DNA from: Pseudomonas sihuiensis
Lineage (GTDB): Bacteria > Pseudomonadota > Gammaproteobacteria > Pseudomonadales > Pseudomonadaceae
DNA: 64,000 nt
NCBI RefSeq assembly: GCF_900106015.1
Contig: NZ_LT629797.1
Coordinates: 1,798,001-1,862,000 of the forward strand
Direction of reading: 5' to 3'
Positions 28,532 through 36,997 of the stretch are shown piece after piece (the first letter of the stretch is position 1; the number at the start of each line of letters is the position of its first letter). The notes under the pieces were generated by a model. That model made no database searches, had not been told where the DNA came from, and was given only the letters and a program-made list of their open reading frames with translations. A program made the translations under genes and the position numbers.

Positions 28532-29152
28532 ATGGCAACCATCGCGATGGATGTGATCGCGGGAGCGATCATTGGCGGAATCGAAAAGGCCCAAAAGGAC
28601 TACGAACGTATGTCGGGGGGCGAATGGTTGTGGGCCGCAGCCGAATACGTGCTAACGACGTACATCGCCCGCGAACTCGACGCCTTGCCTGGCGCCAAAT
28701 TCGTCACTATTGAATCCCATGGACAGAGCGCGATCACCGATGCCGGAGCCACCGTTCCCGGCCCTAAACCGCGCAAGGCCAGGCTACGCGGACGCTTCGA
28801 CATGCTTCTGTGGTGGGCTAATTCGACTCCGCGCGCGGTCATCGAGGTCAAGAATCAGCCACGTGGACAATCCGGCTGGTTCCATGACATCGAACGCATC
28901 ACCTCTGTGCTCAGTATCGGCCGTGACAGCACCAGCATGCAGTTCGGCGCATTCGCCTATTACTACTCGGCCGTAGATGGCAGCCAATACAGTGCGGAGG
29001 AGAAGGTGCTGCGCAAGTTGGAGCGTATGAAGCACCTCGTCAGTGAAAAAACCGCGGGCAAATTCCGCGTTCGCCAGTTCTCCTCCGATATTTACCAGGA
29101 TGGCGACAGCGCATGGACAGCGGCATTCCTGCTGCTACAACCAGTAACCTAA
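28532..29152 (+). CDS. putative PD-(D/E)XK nuclease-fold protein
   Basis: A 206-residue protein I do not recognise by name. It has the pattern of a PD-(D/E)XK core: an acidic helix (WAAAEYVLTTYIARELD, Glu38/Glu48), Asp90 in GRFDMLLWW and Glu105-x-Lys107 in AVIEVKNQPRG. Before the first helix is a short Gly/Ala-rich segment (DVIAGAIIGGIEKA), which could be amphipathic. There is no DNA-binding domain beyond the core. It begins three bases after the VOC gene stop and ends 22 bases before an SDR gene. A restriction-like or DNA-repair nuclease is inferred from the motif only; an inactive structural relative is possible. Confidence 0.7.
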   Translation: MATIAMDVIAGAIIGGIEKAQKDYERMSGGEWLWAAAEYVLTTYIARELDALPGAKFVTIESHGQSAITDAGATVPGPKPRKARLRGRFDMLLWWANSTPRAVIEVKNQPRGQSGWFHDIERITSVLSIGRDSTSMQFGAFAYYYSAVDGSQYSAEEKVLRKLERMKHLVSEKTAGKFRVRQFSSDIYQDGDSAWTAAFLLLQPVT

Positions 29153-29174
29153 GGGTGATGCAAGGAACGACACG

Positions 29175-29876
29175 ATGCGAATAATGGTGATCGGAGCCAG
29201 CCGAGGTCTCGGCCGTGCGTTGGTAGAAGGTTTGGCGCAAGGCCACGAGTTGATCGGGATTTCACGCAGCCGCCCGGCCGATCTGGCCACGGGTATCCAG
29301 TGGATCGAGGCGGATATGAGCGATCCGCTGCGAGCTGTGGACGCCATTGAAGCCCAGGCACCGCAAAAGCTGGACGCGATCATCTACAACCTGGGGATCT
29401 GGGAAACTCGCGCGTTCGAGGATGACTACAGCTTTCTGCAAGACGAAGACGCGCAGATTCTCGAGATGGTCAGCGTCAATATCGGCGCGACCTTGCTGCT
29501 GCTCAAACGCCTGCTACCGCGCCTGCTAGGCGGCGCCAAGCCGCAATTGATCCTCACCGGCTCCACCTCGGCCCTGCCACAGAGCGGCCGCCCGGAAGTC
29601 ACCTTCGGCGCCAGCAAGTTTGCCCTCAAGGGCATTGCCGAGACCCTGCGCGAAGGTTTTCGCGATCAGCGTCTGGCCGTCACCTGCCTGCAACTGGGCT
29701 ACCTCAATACCCAGGATGGCCTGCAAACACCGGTTGAACAGGCGGCGCAAAATGGCGAAGGTCAGCTGATTCCGCTGCACGATGTCGTCGCTCTGGTGCG
29801 AACGCTGCTGAGTCTGTCCGATGCCAGTTACGTGCGTGAGCTGGTGCTACCGGCCATCGCCGACGAGCGCTTTTGA
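29175..29876 (+). CDS. SDR-family protein with catalytic Tyr replaced by Phe
   Basis: A 233-residue Rossmann-fold short-chain dehydrogenase/reductase relative. The NAD(P) motif is GASRGLGRAL (7-16), and the Ser of the catalytic triad may be that in LTGSTSALPQ. Where YxxxK is expected the sequence is TFGASKFALKG (codons ACC TTC GGC), so the catalytic Tyr is Phe while the Lys is kept. Such a change normally abolishes oxidoreductase activity, so the protein may be a regulator, a binding protein or use another base. It sits in a run of accessory genes on the plus strand, 22 bases after the nuclease-like gene. Confidence 0.85.
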   Translation: MRIMVIGASRGLGRALVEGLAQGHELIGISRSRPADLATGIQWIEADMSDPLRAVDAIEAQAPQKLDAIIYNLGIWETRAFEDDYSFLQDEDAQILEMVSVNIGATLLLLKRLLPRLLGGAKPQLILTGSTSALPQSGRPEVTFGASKFALKGIAETLREGFRDQRLAVTCLQLGYLNTQDGLQTPVEQAAQNGEGQLIPLHDVVALVRTLLSLSDASYVRELVLPAIADERF

Positions 29877-29901
29877 ACACCTGAGCACGCGAGGAAATCC
29901 G

Positions 29902-30465
29902 ATGCCCGATCTTTACGTCACTCTGACGACGCCACGTCTTGTCCTGCGCCCTCTGCAAGCAGCGGATGCTGCGGCGCTGTTCGCGATCTTTTCCGATCCG
30001 CAGGTCATGCAGTACTGGAACACGCCACCTTGGAACTCCGAAGCCGTGGCGCAGGATTTCATCCGCGCCGAGCAACAGGCCATGCACGATGGCCAACGCC
30101 TGACCCTGGCTATTGTCGACAGGGAAAGCGCCGAGCTGATCGGCAAATGCCTGCTGTTCAACTATGAGCCGGTGTCGCGTCGTGCAGAGATCGGTTTTGG
30201 CATTGCATCGTCTGCCTGGGGCAAGGGTTACGTTCAGGAGGCGGCTGGCGAGCTACTGCGCCATGGTTTCGAAGCTCTGGAACTGAATCGTGTCGAGGCT
30301 GAAATCGACCCAACCAACAGCGCCTCCGGTCGTGCTCTGGAGCGCCTGGGCTTCAGCCAGGAAGGATTGCTACGTCAGCGTTGGATCATCGACGGACAGG
30401 TGTCGGACTCGGCACTCTTCGGGCTCCTGAGCGAAGATTGGCGCAGCCGCCAAAGTCAACGGTAA
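29902..30465 (+). CDS. GNAT N-acetyltransferase (RimJ/RimL type)
   Basis: A 187-residue acetyltransferase. It begins TPRLVLRPLQAADAAALFAI and shows the acetyl-CoA loop region GFGIASSAWGKGYVQEAAGE (motif A) and the NSASGRALERLGFSQEG C-terminal part, as in RimJ/RimL proteins that acetylate N-termini or small molecules. The start is ATG 29902 after GAGGAAATCC. The gene is 25 bases after the SDR gene and 22 before dinB-like, so all may be one transcript. The substrate is unknown. Confidence 0.9.
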   Translation: MPDLYVTLTTPRLVLRPLQAADAAALFAIFSDPQVMQYWNTPPWNSEAVAQDFIRAEQQAMHDGQRLTLAIVDRESAELIGKCLLFNYEPVSRRAEIGFGIASSAWGKGYVQEAAGELLRHGFEALELNRVEAEIDPTNSASGRALERLGFSQEGLLRQRWIIDGQVSDSALFGLLSEDWRSRQSQR

Positions 30466-30487
30466 GTCGTACGCAACAGGTGAAAAC

Positions 30488-31024
30488 ATGCAGAGAATCG
30501 ACCATATCCGCCTGATGGCACGCTACAACACCTGGATGAACGAACGGCTCTACACAGCGGCTTCCACCCTGCCTGACGAAGCGCTGAGTGCCGAGCGCGG
30601 TGCGTTCTTCGGCTCGATCCTCGGCACGCTCAATCATCTGCTGGTGGCTGACCGTATCTGGCTGGGGCGCTATAGCGCACACCCGGCGAACTTCCGGGCA
30701 TTGCGGGCGCTCGCAGAGCTGGAAGCTCCGACGCGCCTGGATCAACCGATGGGTGCGGATATACGCGAGCTGGCCGCACTGCGTAAACAGCTGGACAGTT
30801 ACATCGAAGCCCTGGCCGCCGAGGTGGGCGAAGAGCAGCTGGATCAACCGCTGAGCTACCGAAACATGAAGGGCGTAGCCGCGCAAAAGCACTTCTTCGC
30901 CCTGCTGATGCATCTGTTCAACCACCAGACGCATCACCGCGGGCAGGCTACGACGCTACTAACCCAGGCGGGCGTGGATATGGGTGTGACCGATCTGCTG
31001 GCATTGATCCCTGACGAGCTTTGA
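30488..31024 (+). CDS. DinB-family metal-binding protein
   Basis: A 178-residue four-helix bundle of the DinB/YfiT superfamily. The three-histidine metal site is present: His50 (LGTLNHLLVADRIW), His146 and His150 (FNHQTHHRGQ). Many such proteins are thiol S-transferases or damage-induced proteins of unknown activity; DinB itself is not polymerase IV. It ends the plus-strand accessory run, 41 bases before a convergent gene. Confidence 0.88.
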   Translation: MQRIDHIRLMARYNTWMNERLYTAASTLPDEALSAERGAFFGSILGTLNHLLVADRIWLGRYSAHPANFRALRALAELEAPTRLDQPMGADIRELAALRKQLDSYIEALAAEVGEEQLDQPLSYRNMKGVAAQKHFFALLMHLFNHQTHHRGQATTLLTQAGVDMGVTDLLALIPDEL

Positions 31025-31064
31025 GCTGCGGCCAAGTGCCAATGGCACCCGGTCCTCTTCAGGC

Positions 31065-31772
31065 TCAAAGGCCAGCCAGTTTCAGCCAGTGTGCGTAGAA
31101 ACCTTCGGCGACCTGGTTCAATGCCCTGACCTTCCCACTCAGGTCGTCACGCATCTCAGCGATGCTCTGCTGGCTGGGCTGGCTGGCATCGAGCAGATGC
31201 GCCCAGTTGTCGAGCCAGAGCTCGATCAACCTCTCAGTCATTTCCGGATGCCCTTGCAGCGCCAGCACCTTGCCACCCCAGGCGAAGGCCTGATTGTCGC
31301 ACCACTGGCTACTCAACAGAGGCTGGGCGCCGTCAGGCAGCGAGAAGGTGTCGCCGTGCCACTGGAAGATGCTGAACGCTGCAGGCAAATGCGCCAGCCA
31401 GGGGCTATCGACAGCCTCTGTACGACGTTGCATGTGCTGCCAACCCGCTTCGGTGTAGGGCATGCGACGGATGCCGGCACCCAGTGCCTTGGCCAGCAGC
31501 TGGCCGCCCAGGCAGTGACCGATGATGGGAATGTCGCGCTCGATAAAGCGCTGCAACGCAGCCACTTCGTCGGCGATCCAGGGCAACGGGTCATTGACGC
31601 TCATCGGCCCGCCCATCACGGCGACCGCCTTGGGCCGCCCCAGGTCGTAACCGTGCAGTTCACCCAGATCGACGCGCAGCACGTCGAAACTGCAGCCACG
31701 CGCCTGCAGCACCTGCGCCAGGTGAGCTGGCGGGCAATAATCGATATGAGTCAGGATCAGAACATCGGCCAT
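31065..31772 (-). CDS. class I glutamine amidotransferase-like protein
   Basis: A 235-residue GATase-1 domain protein standing alone. The nucleophile is Cys87 (PIIGHCLGGQLLAKALG) and the His-x-Glu pair is in ALQGHPEMTE. The start at ATG 31772 has GGAGGT just upstream; a longer frame is open but without a ribosome site. Stand-alone members include GMP synthase-like and gamma-glutamyl-hydrolase-like proteins that process glutamine or glutamylated compounds. No acceptor-domain partner lies next to it, and its substrate is unknown. The RraB-like gene is upstream in the same direction. Confidence 0.9.
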   Translation of the reverse strand: MADVLILTHIDYCPPAHLAQVLQARGCSFDVLRVDLGELHGYDLGRPKAVAVMGGPMSVNDPLPWIADEVAALQRFIERDIPIIGHCLGGQLLAKALGAGIRRMPYTEAGWQHMQRRTEAVDSPWLAHLPAAFSIFQWHGDTFSLPDGAQPLLSSQWCDNQAFAWGGKVLALQGHPEMTERLIELWLDNWAHLLDASQPSQQSIAEMRDDLSGKVRALNQVAEGFYAHWLKLAGL

Positions 31773-31894
31773 AGCTACCTCCGCCGCGCAGTCTGCGCGA
31801 GAAGGATTGGCAAGTCGAGGTGGGCTGAAAGTTGGAGCCATCGGCCGGACAGCAGGCCGATGGTCTGTATTGGCGAATACCGCTGCATTCACCT

Positions 31895-32239
31895 TTAACG
31901 CATGGCTGACGCTTTCACCTCCTGGGTAACGCCCCAGCCATCCATCTTGCCGCCCAGCGGGACGACGATGGACTCCAGGTCATGTTCGAACTCGCCGATA
32001 CCGGCATGGGTGGCATACATCACTTTGCTGATTTGCAGGTGCCAGATGCCGTCCTCACGGGCGGATATCTGAGCGTTGAGCGACTCGCCGCGAAAGTTTC
32101 TGGCCGCCGTTCTGGCCCGTTCTTCGTCGGGAAAGATGGCGTAGAACTCGATCGGGTGAAACTGGGCGAAGTCGAATCCCCCTTCTTTCATCCGACGCAG
32201 CACCGATGTGCTGGAGTCTTCGTGGAAGGCTGTGCTCAT
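31895..32239 (-). CDS. RraB-like ribonuclease E regulator family protein
   Basis: A 114-residue acidic protein of the RraB fold. It shows VLRRMKEGGFDFAQFHPIEF and FYAIFPDEERARTAARNFRG, the usual first half, then GIWHLQISKVMYATHAGIGEFE. E. coli RraB (138 residues) binds RNase E and remodels mRNA decay; this protein is shorter and lacks the long acidic tail, so the same role is only inferred. It is 122 bases upstream of the amidotransferase gene on the same strand. Confidence 0.75.
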   Translation of the reverse strand: MSTAFHEDSSTSVLRRMKEGGFDFAQFHPIEFYAIFPDEERARTAARNFRGESLNAQISAREDGIWHLQISKVMYATHAGIGEFEHDLESIVVPLGGKMDGWGVTQEVKASAMR

Positions 32240-32558
32240 AAACGACCCCCTCTCAGGCTATGGATGGATTAACCGCTTTCCCAATGCGACCGTCCTACAG
32301 ACGGTGTCGCGGCCTCTACCGGAAACCTCTGAAAACGCCCTGCGTTTACAGAAGCACCCAAGTGGCGCCGCCCCGAGAATCGAGCTGGTGCTCGATGTGT
32401 CTACTGCAAGCGTATCGACGACTGCCCGACAGAACGCCGGGCTGAAAACCGTCACCCCAAGAGTAGCCGCTAAACGCGAGGTTGGCGTCGCCCAGAAAGC
32501 CTTTGTGACAAAGCCGACGACCGACGGCAATTGGCCAGCCTGAACGCCTTGCCGGAAA
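32240..32558. other. 319-base spacer without a supported gene
   Basis: Lies between the divergent RraB-like gene start (32239) and the end of the SDR gene (32559). Short open frames exist on both strands but none has a ribosome site or a family-like sequence. No hairpin repeat of the window's families was seen in it. It could hold the remains of a lost gene. Confidence 0.5.
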
Positions 32559-33320
32559 TCATGAACGACTGAGCCAGGCCATCAGTAACCTGTTGATCCA
32601 GCCCGGCGTGATCTGCCCAAGGTTGAACAACAGCCCGAACTGTAGCCCCACCGGGCGATGCACGGTGCTGGCGTGGGCCTGCTTCCAGGCCGCTTCGGCG
32701 ATCTGCTCGGCCTCCAGGCGCACGCCCAGACGACGCATCACCGGCGGACGCTGCGCCTGACTGCGCACCATCGGCGTGTCGACGAATGGCGGCATCAGGT
32801 CACCCACGCGGATGCCATGTTCGCGCCACTCCAGCTCCAGCGCCTCGGTCAGACCGCGTACGGCGAACTTGCTGGCTGAGTAACTGGCGAGCTGTGGCAC
32901 GCCGTAAAGCCCCGAGGCCGAGCCCATATTGATCACCTGCGCGTCCGGCGTGACCTTGAGATAGGCGAAGGCCGCATGGCAGAGATTGAGCACGCCGAGC
33001 ACATTGATCTGTACCAGCCGTGTGTGTTGCTCCAGCTCGATATCGGCAAAGGCGCCGGTGCGCAGAATGCCTGCGCCGTTGAACAACAGGCGCAACTGGC
33101 CACCACTCTGCACGCAGAAGTCAGCCAGCGCGGCGTTTACCGCCGCAGCATCGACCACATCCAGCTGCGCATGCCAGGCGCCGCCCAGCTCGGCGGCCAA
33201 GGCTGCCAGCGCTTTTTCATCGACATCGAGCAACCCGACGCGCCAGCCCCGTGCGTGAAACAGCCGCGCGGTGGCGGCGCCAATGCCCGATGCGGCGCCG
33301 CTGATGAGAATGTTGTTCAT
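32559..33320 (-). CDS. short-chain dehydrogenase/reductase
   Basis: A 253-residue NAD(P)-dependent SDR with a full active site: cofactor motif GAASGIGAAT, Asn-type NGAGIL, Ser in MGSASGLYG, and Tyr/Lys in SYSASKFAVRG. The ATG at 33320 shares a base with the TGA of the upstream hydrolase gene (TGATG), so translation is coupled. It is the last gene of a three-gene cassette (monooxygenase, hydrolase, SDR), where it would be expected to oxidise an alcohol to the ketone used by the monooxygenase (inference). Confidence 0.92.
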   Translation of the reverse strand: MNNILISGAASGIGAATARLFHARGWRVGLLDVDEKALAALAAELGGAWHAQLDVVDAAAVNAALADFCVQSGGQLRLLFNGAGILRTGAFADIELEQHTRLVQINVLGVLNLCHAAFAYLKVTPDAQVINMGSASGLYGVPQLASYSASKFAVRGLTEALELEWREHGIRVGDLMPPFVDTPMVRSQAQRPPVMRRLGVRLEAEQIAEAAWKQAHASTVHRPVGLQFGLLFNLGQITPGWINRLLMAWLSRS

Positions 33321-34249
33321 CACACACCCCGCTCACGGAGAAAGGCCGCCACACGGGCGATGGCGTAATCCGCCGCTCGTAACATGCCGACATGCGCCTG
33401 GAACACGTGCCACAACCCCGGATAGCGCTCCAGGCACAGGTTGACCCCAGCCGCTTTGGCGTGCTCGGCCAGGCGCAGGCTGTCATTGAGCAACAACTCG
33501 TCTTCGCCTACCTGGATCAGCGTCGGCGGCAGTTGGCTGAGGTCAGCGAACAGCGGCGACAGGCGCGGATCATTGCGCGGCAGGTCGTCCGGGCAATACA
33601 GCTGCGCGGCCTGTTCAATCCAGCTGGGGTGGAGCAGCGGATCGCCGGCAGGCGGCTCGTGCATATGCTCGCCGGTGAAGTCGGTGACCGGCGAGAAGCA
33701 CACCAGGGCGGCGGGCGCCGGCAGACCGAGTTCGATAATGCGCAGGCAGCCGACCAGGCTCAGGTTGCCGCCGGCCGAGTCGCCGCCAATGGCGATCTGT
33801 TCGGGTCTATAGCCAGCGTCCAGCAGCGCCTGGTAAGCCGCCACCACGTCATCGCGTGCAGCGGGATAGGGATATTCCGGCGCCAGGCGGTAATCCAGGG
33901 CACAGACCTCAAGTACAGCGCGTTTGGCCAAGCTGGCGCAGATGCCCCGGTGCGTGTCCGGCCCGCCGATCATGAAGGCGCCACCGTGCAGATAGAGCAG
34001 CACACTGCCGCTGCTGGCAGGCGGCCGATGCCATTCGCACGGGCGCCCGGCCAGGGTATCGGCGCTGCGACTGACGCCGCGCGGCGTCAGGGTGATGGCG
34101 GTGAGTGCACGCAGCACCCGCCGCTGCCCGGCCACCGGCATCGGTGGCCGTACCAGGCCGCGGAAGAACAGGCGCAGAAAGCCGCGCAACAGGCCGCGCA
34201 GCAGCATCTGCTCGGCAGCGGGGGCTTTGAAGTCAGCGGACGCAGTCAT
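33320..34249 (-). CDS. alpha/beta-hydrolase, HSL family (esterase/lipase)
   Basis: A 309-residue esterase of the hormone-sensitive-lipase group. The oxyanion motif is YLHGGAFMIGG, the nucleophile Ser sits in GGDSAGGNLSL, the acid is likely in the QVGEDELLLND region and the His in LWHVFQAH. The ATG at 34249 lies inside the 3' end of the monooxygenase gene (17-base overlap); a TTG three codons earlier is possible. In the cassette it would hydrolyse the ester or lactone made by the monooxygenase. Confidence 0.92.
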   Translation of the reverse strand: MTASADFKAPAAEQMLLRGLLRGFLRLFFRGLVRPPMPVAGQRRVLRALTAITLTPRGVSRSADTLAGRPCEWHRPPASSGSVLLYLHGGAFMIGGPDTHRGICASLAKRAVLEVCALDYRLAPEYPYPAARDDVVAAYQALLDAGYRPEQIAIGGDSAGGNLSLVGCLRIIELGLPAPAALVCFSPVTDFTGEHMHEPPAGDPLLHPSWIEQAAQLYCPDDLPRNDPRLSPLFADLSQLPPTLIQVGEDELLLNDSLRLAEHAKAAGVNLCLERYPGLWHVFQAHVGMLRAADYAIARVAAFLRERGV

Positions 34250-35708
34250 AGTCGGCAAGCTCCGGAGTACGGGTCATGAGGCGATAGGTAAAGGTGAACC
34301 CCGGCCAGTTGTTGGTGTTCTTGCCGGTCGCGGTCTTGTACCAGCTGTCGCAGCCCTGTTCCCATATCGTTCGATGAGTCGCCTGCTGCAGCTCGGCGTT
34401 GTAACTGCGCTGCACCGTCGGGCGCAGGTCGAGATAGCGTAGCCCCTGTTCGCGCAGCGCCTGCAGGCAGCCCATTACGTAGACGTACTGGCTCTCCAGC
34501 ATATAGAGAATGGAGTTGTGGCCGAGGTTGGTGTTCGGCCCGTAGAGCAGGAACAGGTTGGGAAAGCCGCTGACGCTGATGCCCTTGTAGGCCTCGGCGC
34601 CCTCCTTCCAGGCCTGATTCAGCTCCAGCCCATCGAGGCCGCGAATGTGCATCGGCGCGAGGAAATCGGTGGCGGTGAAACCGGTGCCGTAGATCAGCAC
34701 ATCGCAGGGGTGCTCACGACCATCGGCCGTCACCAGCGACTGCTCGCCCACCTCGCGAATCGCCGAGTCGACGATCTCGACATTGGTCTGCGCCAGCGCC
34801 GGAAAGTAGTCGTTGCTGATCAGGATACGCTTGCAGCCCATGGGGTAGTTCGGCTGCAAGCGCTCACGCTTGCCGGCATCGGGCATCTGCCGCTGCAGGT
34901 GACGGGTGAAGCTGTGGCGGAACAGGCGCATCAGCCAGGGGAAGCGGATAAAGGCCAGCGCCCGGCCCTCGTGATGCAGGTATTGCAGGAGGCGGTCGGC
35001 GCGTTGCAGCAGGGGCAAACGCTGTTTTAGAGCAATCTCCCAGGGTCGATAGGCACGATCCGGCTTGGCCAGCACATAGGCAGCCGAACGCTGGAACAGG
35101 CTCAGGCTGGCTACCTTCGGCTGGATCTGCGGCACGAACTGGATCGCCGAAGCGCCGGTGCCGATTACCGCCACGCGCTTGCCGGTCAGATCCAGATCAT
35201 GGCGCCAGCGCGCCGAATGAAAAGCCTCGCCGCGAAAATGCTCTAGGCCGGGCAGTTTTGGGTAGGCCGGCCGATTGAGCTGGCCGCAGGCACTGACCAG
35301 CGCCTGCGTCTCGATCACTTCGCCTGCCGCCAGCTCGACACGCCAAATGCCGCGCGCGGCCTCGAACTCGGCGCCGAGCACTTCGCTGTTCAGACGGATG
35401 TGCGGGCGCAGCCGGTGTTTCTCCACGCACTGCAGGATATAGGCGTGGATCTCCGCCTGCGGTGCGAACTTGCGCGACCAGTCGTGCTTGGGCTCGAAGG
35501 AAAAGGAGTACAGGTGCGAAGGCACATCGCAGGCGGCGCCCGGATAGCTGTTGTCGCGCCAGGTACCGCCGACCTCGCCGGCCTTTTCCAGCATCAGGAA
35601 GTCGTCCTCACCGGCCTTGCGCAACTGCATGGCCAGGCCCAGACCGGCAAAGCCACTGCCGATGATCAACACACGCCAGGGCGCGTTCGTACGGGGGTTG
35701 TTGTTCAT
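34233..35708 (-). CDS. flavin-containing monooxygenase, Baeyer-Villiger-like
   Basis: A 491-residue FAD/NADPH enzyme with two Rossmann motifs: GSGFAGLGLAMQL near the start and VIGTGASAIQFVPQ in the middle. Between them FRGEAFHSARWRHD matches the Baeyer-Villiger fingerprint FxGxxxHxxxW(P/D) except that Arg follows the Trp. It therefore probably inserts oxygen into a ketone, though N- or S-oxidation cannot be excluded. It is the first gene of a minus-strand cassette with hydrolase and SDR, with overlapping reading frames, and is divergent from an AraC-type regulator 98 bases away. Confidence 0.9.
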   Translation of the reverse strand: MNNNPRTNAPWRVLIIGSGFAGLGLAMQLRKAGEDDFLMLEKAGEVGGTWRDNSYPGAACDVPSHLYSFSFEPKHDWSRKFAPQAEIHAYILQCVEKHRLRPHIRLNSEVLGAEFEAARGIWRVELAAGEVIETQALVSACGQLNRPAYPKLPGLEHFRGEAFHSARWRHDLDLTGKRVAVIGTGASAIQFVPQIQPKVASLSLFQRSAAYVLAKPDRAYRPWEIALKQRLPLLQRADRLLQYLHHEGRALAFIRFPWLMRLFRHSFTRHLQRQMPDAGKRERLQPNYPMGCKRILISNDYFPALAQTNVEIVDSAIREVGEQSLVTADGREHPCDVLIYGTGFTATDFLAPMHIRGLDGLELNQAWKEGAEAYKGISVSGFPNLFLLYGPNTNLGHNSILYMLESQYVYVMGCLQALREQGLRYLDLRPTVQRSYNAELQQATHRTIWEQGCDSWYKTATGKNTNNWPGFTFTYRLMTRTPELADYDCVR

Positions 35709-35806
35709 TGTGATGACCCGTGTATGACGATGAACCGATGCTACTTGCCTCGCCCAGCACGGGTTATGGCATAGTCGGCCAGGATATTGTGATTTTCGGA
35801 CAATCT

Positions 35807-36826
35807 ATGTCAGCGCCCTGGCCAGCACGCCGCAGCATCACCAGCATTCAGTTGCTCACCCAGCTAGGGCTCGATCTGGGTCTGAGCCTGGACAAGTGCC
35901 TGCATGAAACGGGGCTCAGCCCAGTGCAGTTGGCCAGCCTGAACGGGGAAATCGAAGCGCAGCGTGAGCTGCAGCTGATCGCCAACCTGATCGAGGCGCT
36001 GCCCGCAGTCGAAGACCTTGGCCTGCAGGCCGGTCGGCGCTACCACCTGACAACCTATGGCGCCTGGGGTTACGCCATTCTCAGCAGCGCCACGGTACGC
36101 CAGGCCGCCGAGCTGGGCCTGCGCTATCACGGCCTGACCTATGCCTTCACCCGCATCAGCCTGAGCGTGGATGACGCCATCGCCAGCCTGAATTTCGACG
36201 ACAGCGCCCTGCCCCCGGCGCTGCATGATTTCATCGTGCAGCGCGACATGCTCGGTGCCCTGGTGGTCGTGCGTGAGCTGCTGGGCAGCACGCTGCAATT
36301 GCTGACCGTGGAGCTGCGCCAGCCTGCACCGGCTGACGTTTCACCCTTTATCGCCGCCTTCGGCCAGGTGCCACGCTTCGGCGCGGCGCACAATCGCCTG
36401 GGTTTTGCCGCTGATTTGCTGGACAACCCACTGCCACGAGCCAACCCGCAACTGGTCAGCGCCTGTGAACAGCAATGCCAGACGTTGCTGGCGCGCCATC
36501 AATGGCATCAGGGCCTGGCCGGGCGGGTGCGCCAACTTCTGTTGCAGTCGCCGGGACAGATCGCCGATATGGAACAGGTCGCAGAGCGCCTGCACCTGAG
36601 CAGCCGCACCCTGCGCCGGCGCCTGATCGAAGAAGGCACGAGCTTCCGTGCCCTGCAGGACGAAGTGCGCCAGGCGCTGGCCGTAGAGCTGCTGGCCGCC
36701 GGCGGTCTGAGTCTGGAAGAGATTGCCGAGCGCCTGGGCTATGGCGAGCTGTCGAACTTCATCCACGCCTTCAAGCGCTGGAAAGGCGTAACGCCGGGGC
36801 GTTATCAACGGGGCATGATGGTGTAA
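35807..36826 (+). CDS. AraC-family transcriptional regulator
   Basis: A 339-residue regulator. The N-terminal two-thirds is an AraC_arabinose_bd-like ligand domain (ITSIQLLTQLGLDLGLSLDK; YHLTTYGAWGYAILSSATV), and the C-terminal 100 residues hold two helix-turn-helix motifs (MEQVAERLHLSSRTLRRRL and SLEEIAERLGYGELSNFIHA) with the terminal GVTPGRYQ. The ATG at 35807 gives the normal family N-terminus. It is divergent from the monooxygenase cassette and is its most likely activator, with an alcohol or ketone as candidate inducer (inference). Confidence 0.92.
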   Translation: MSAPWPARRSITSIQLLTQLGLDLGLSLDKCLHETGLSPVQLASLNGEIEAQRELQLIANLIEALPAVEDLGLQAGRRYHLTTYGAWGYAILSSATVRQAAELGLRYHGLTYAFTRISLSVDDAIASLNFDDSALPPALHDFIVQRDMLGALVVVRELLGSTLQLLTVELRQPAPADVSPFIAAFGQVPRFGAAHNRLGFAADLLDNPLPRANPQLVSACEQQCQTLLARHQWHQGLAGRVRQLLLQSPGQIADMEQVAERLHLSSRTLRRRLIEEGTSFRALQDEVRQALAVELLAAGGLSLEEIAERLGYGELSNFIHAFKRWKGVTPGRYQRGMMV

Positions 36827-36997
36827 CCAATGGTTTTGGTGGACTGTTCGCTGCGCTCCTGAGTACACCCTACGAGCTACGATTGGCCGGCTTTACGATC
36901 CATCGGAGTCACGTCCATGCAGCCTTCGCGGGCCTCCCGAAATTTGAAAGTCATCTTCACGCTGACAACTCGCCGACTGCGAGCTAGGGTGCCAGCC

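Noticed and set aside
32208..32543. 111-codon plus-strand frame in the spacer after the RraB-like gene
   Set aside because: Starts inside the RraB-like gene on the other strand, lacks a ribosome site and shows no protein-like pattern.
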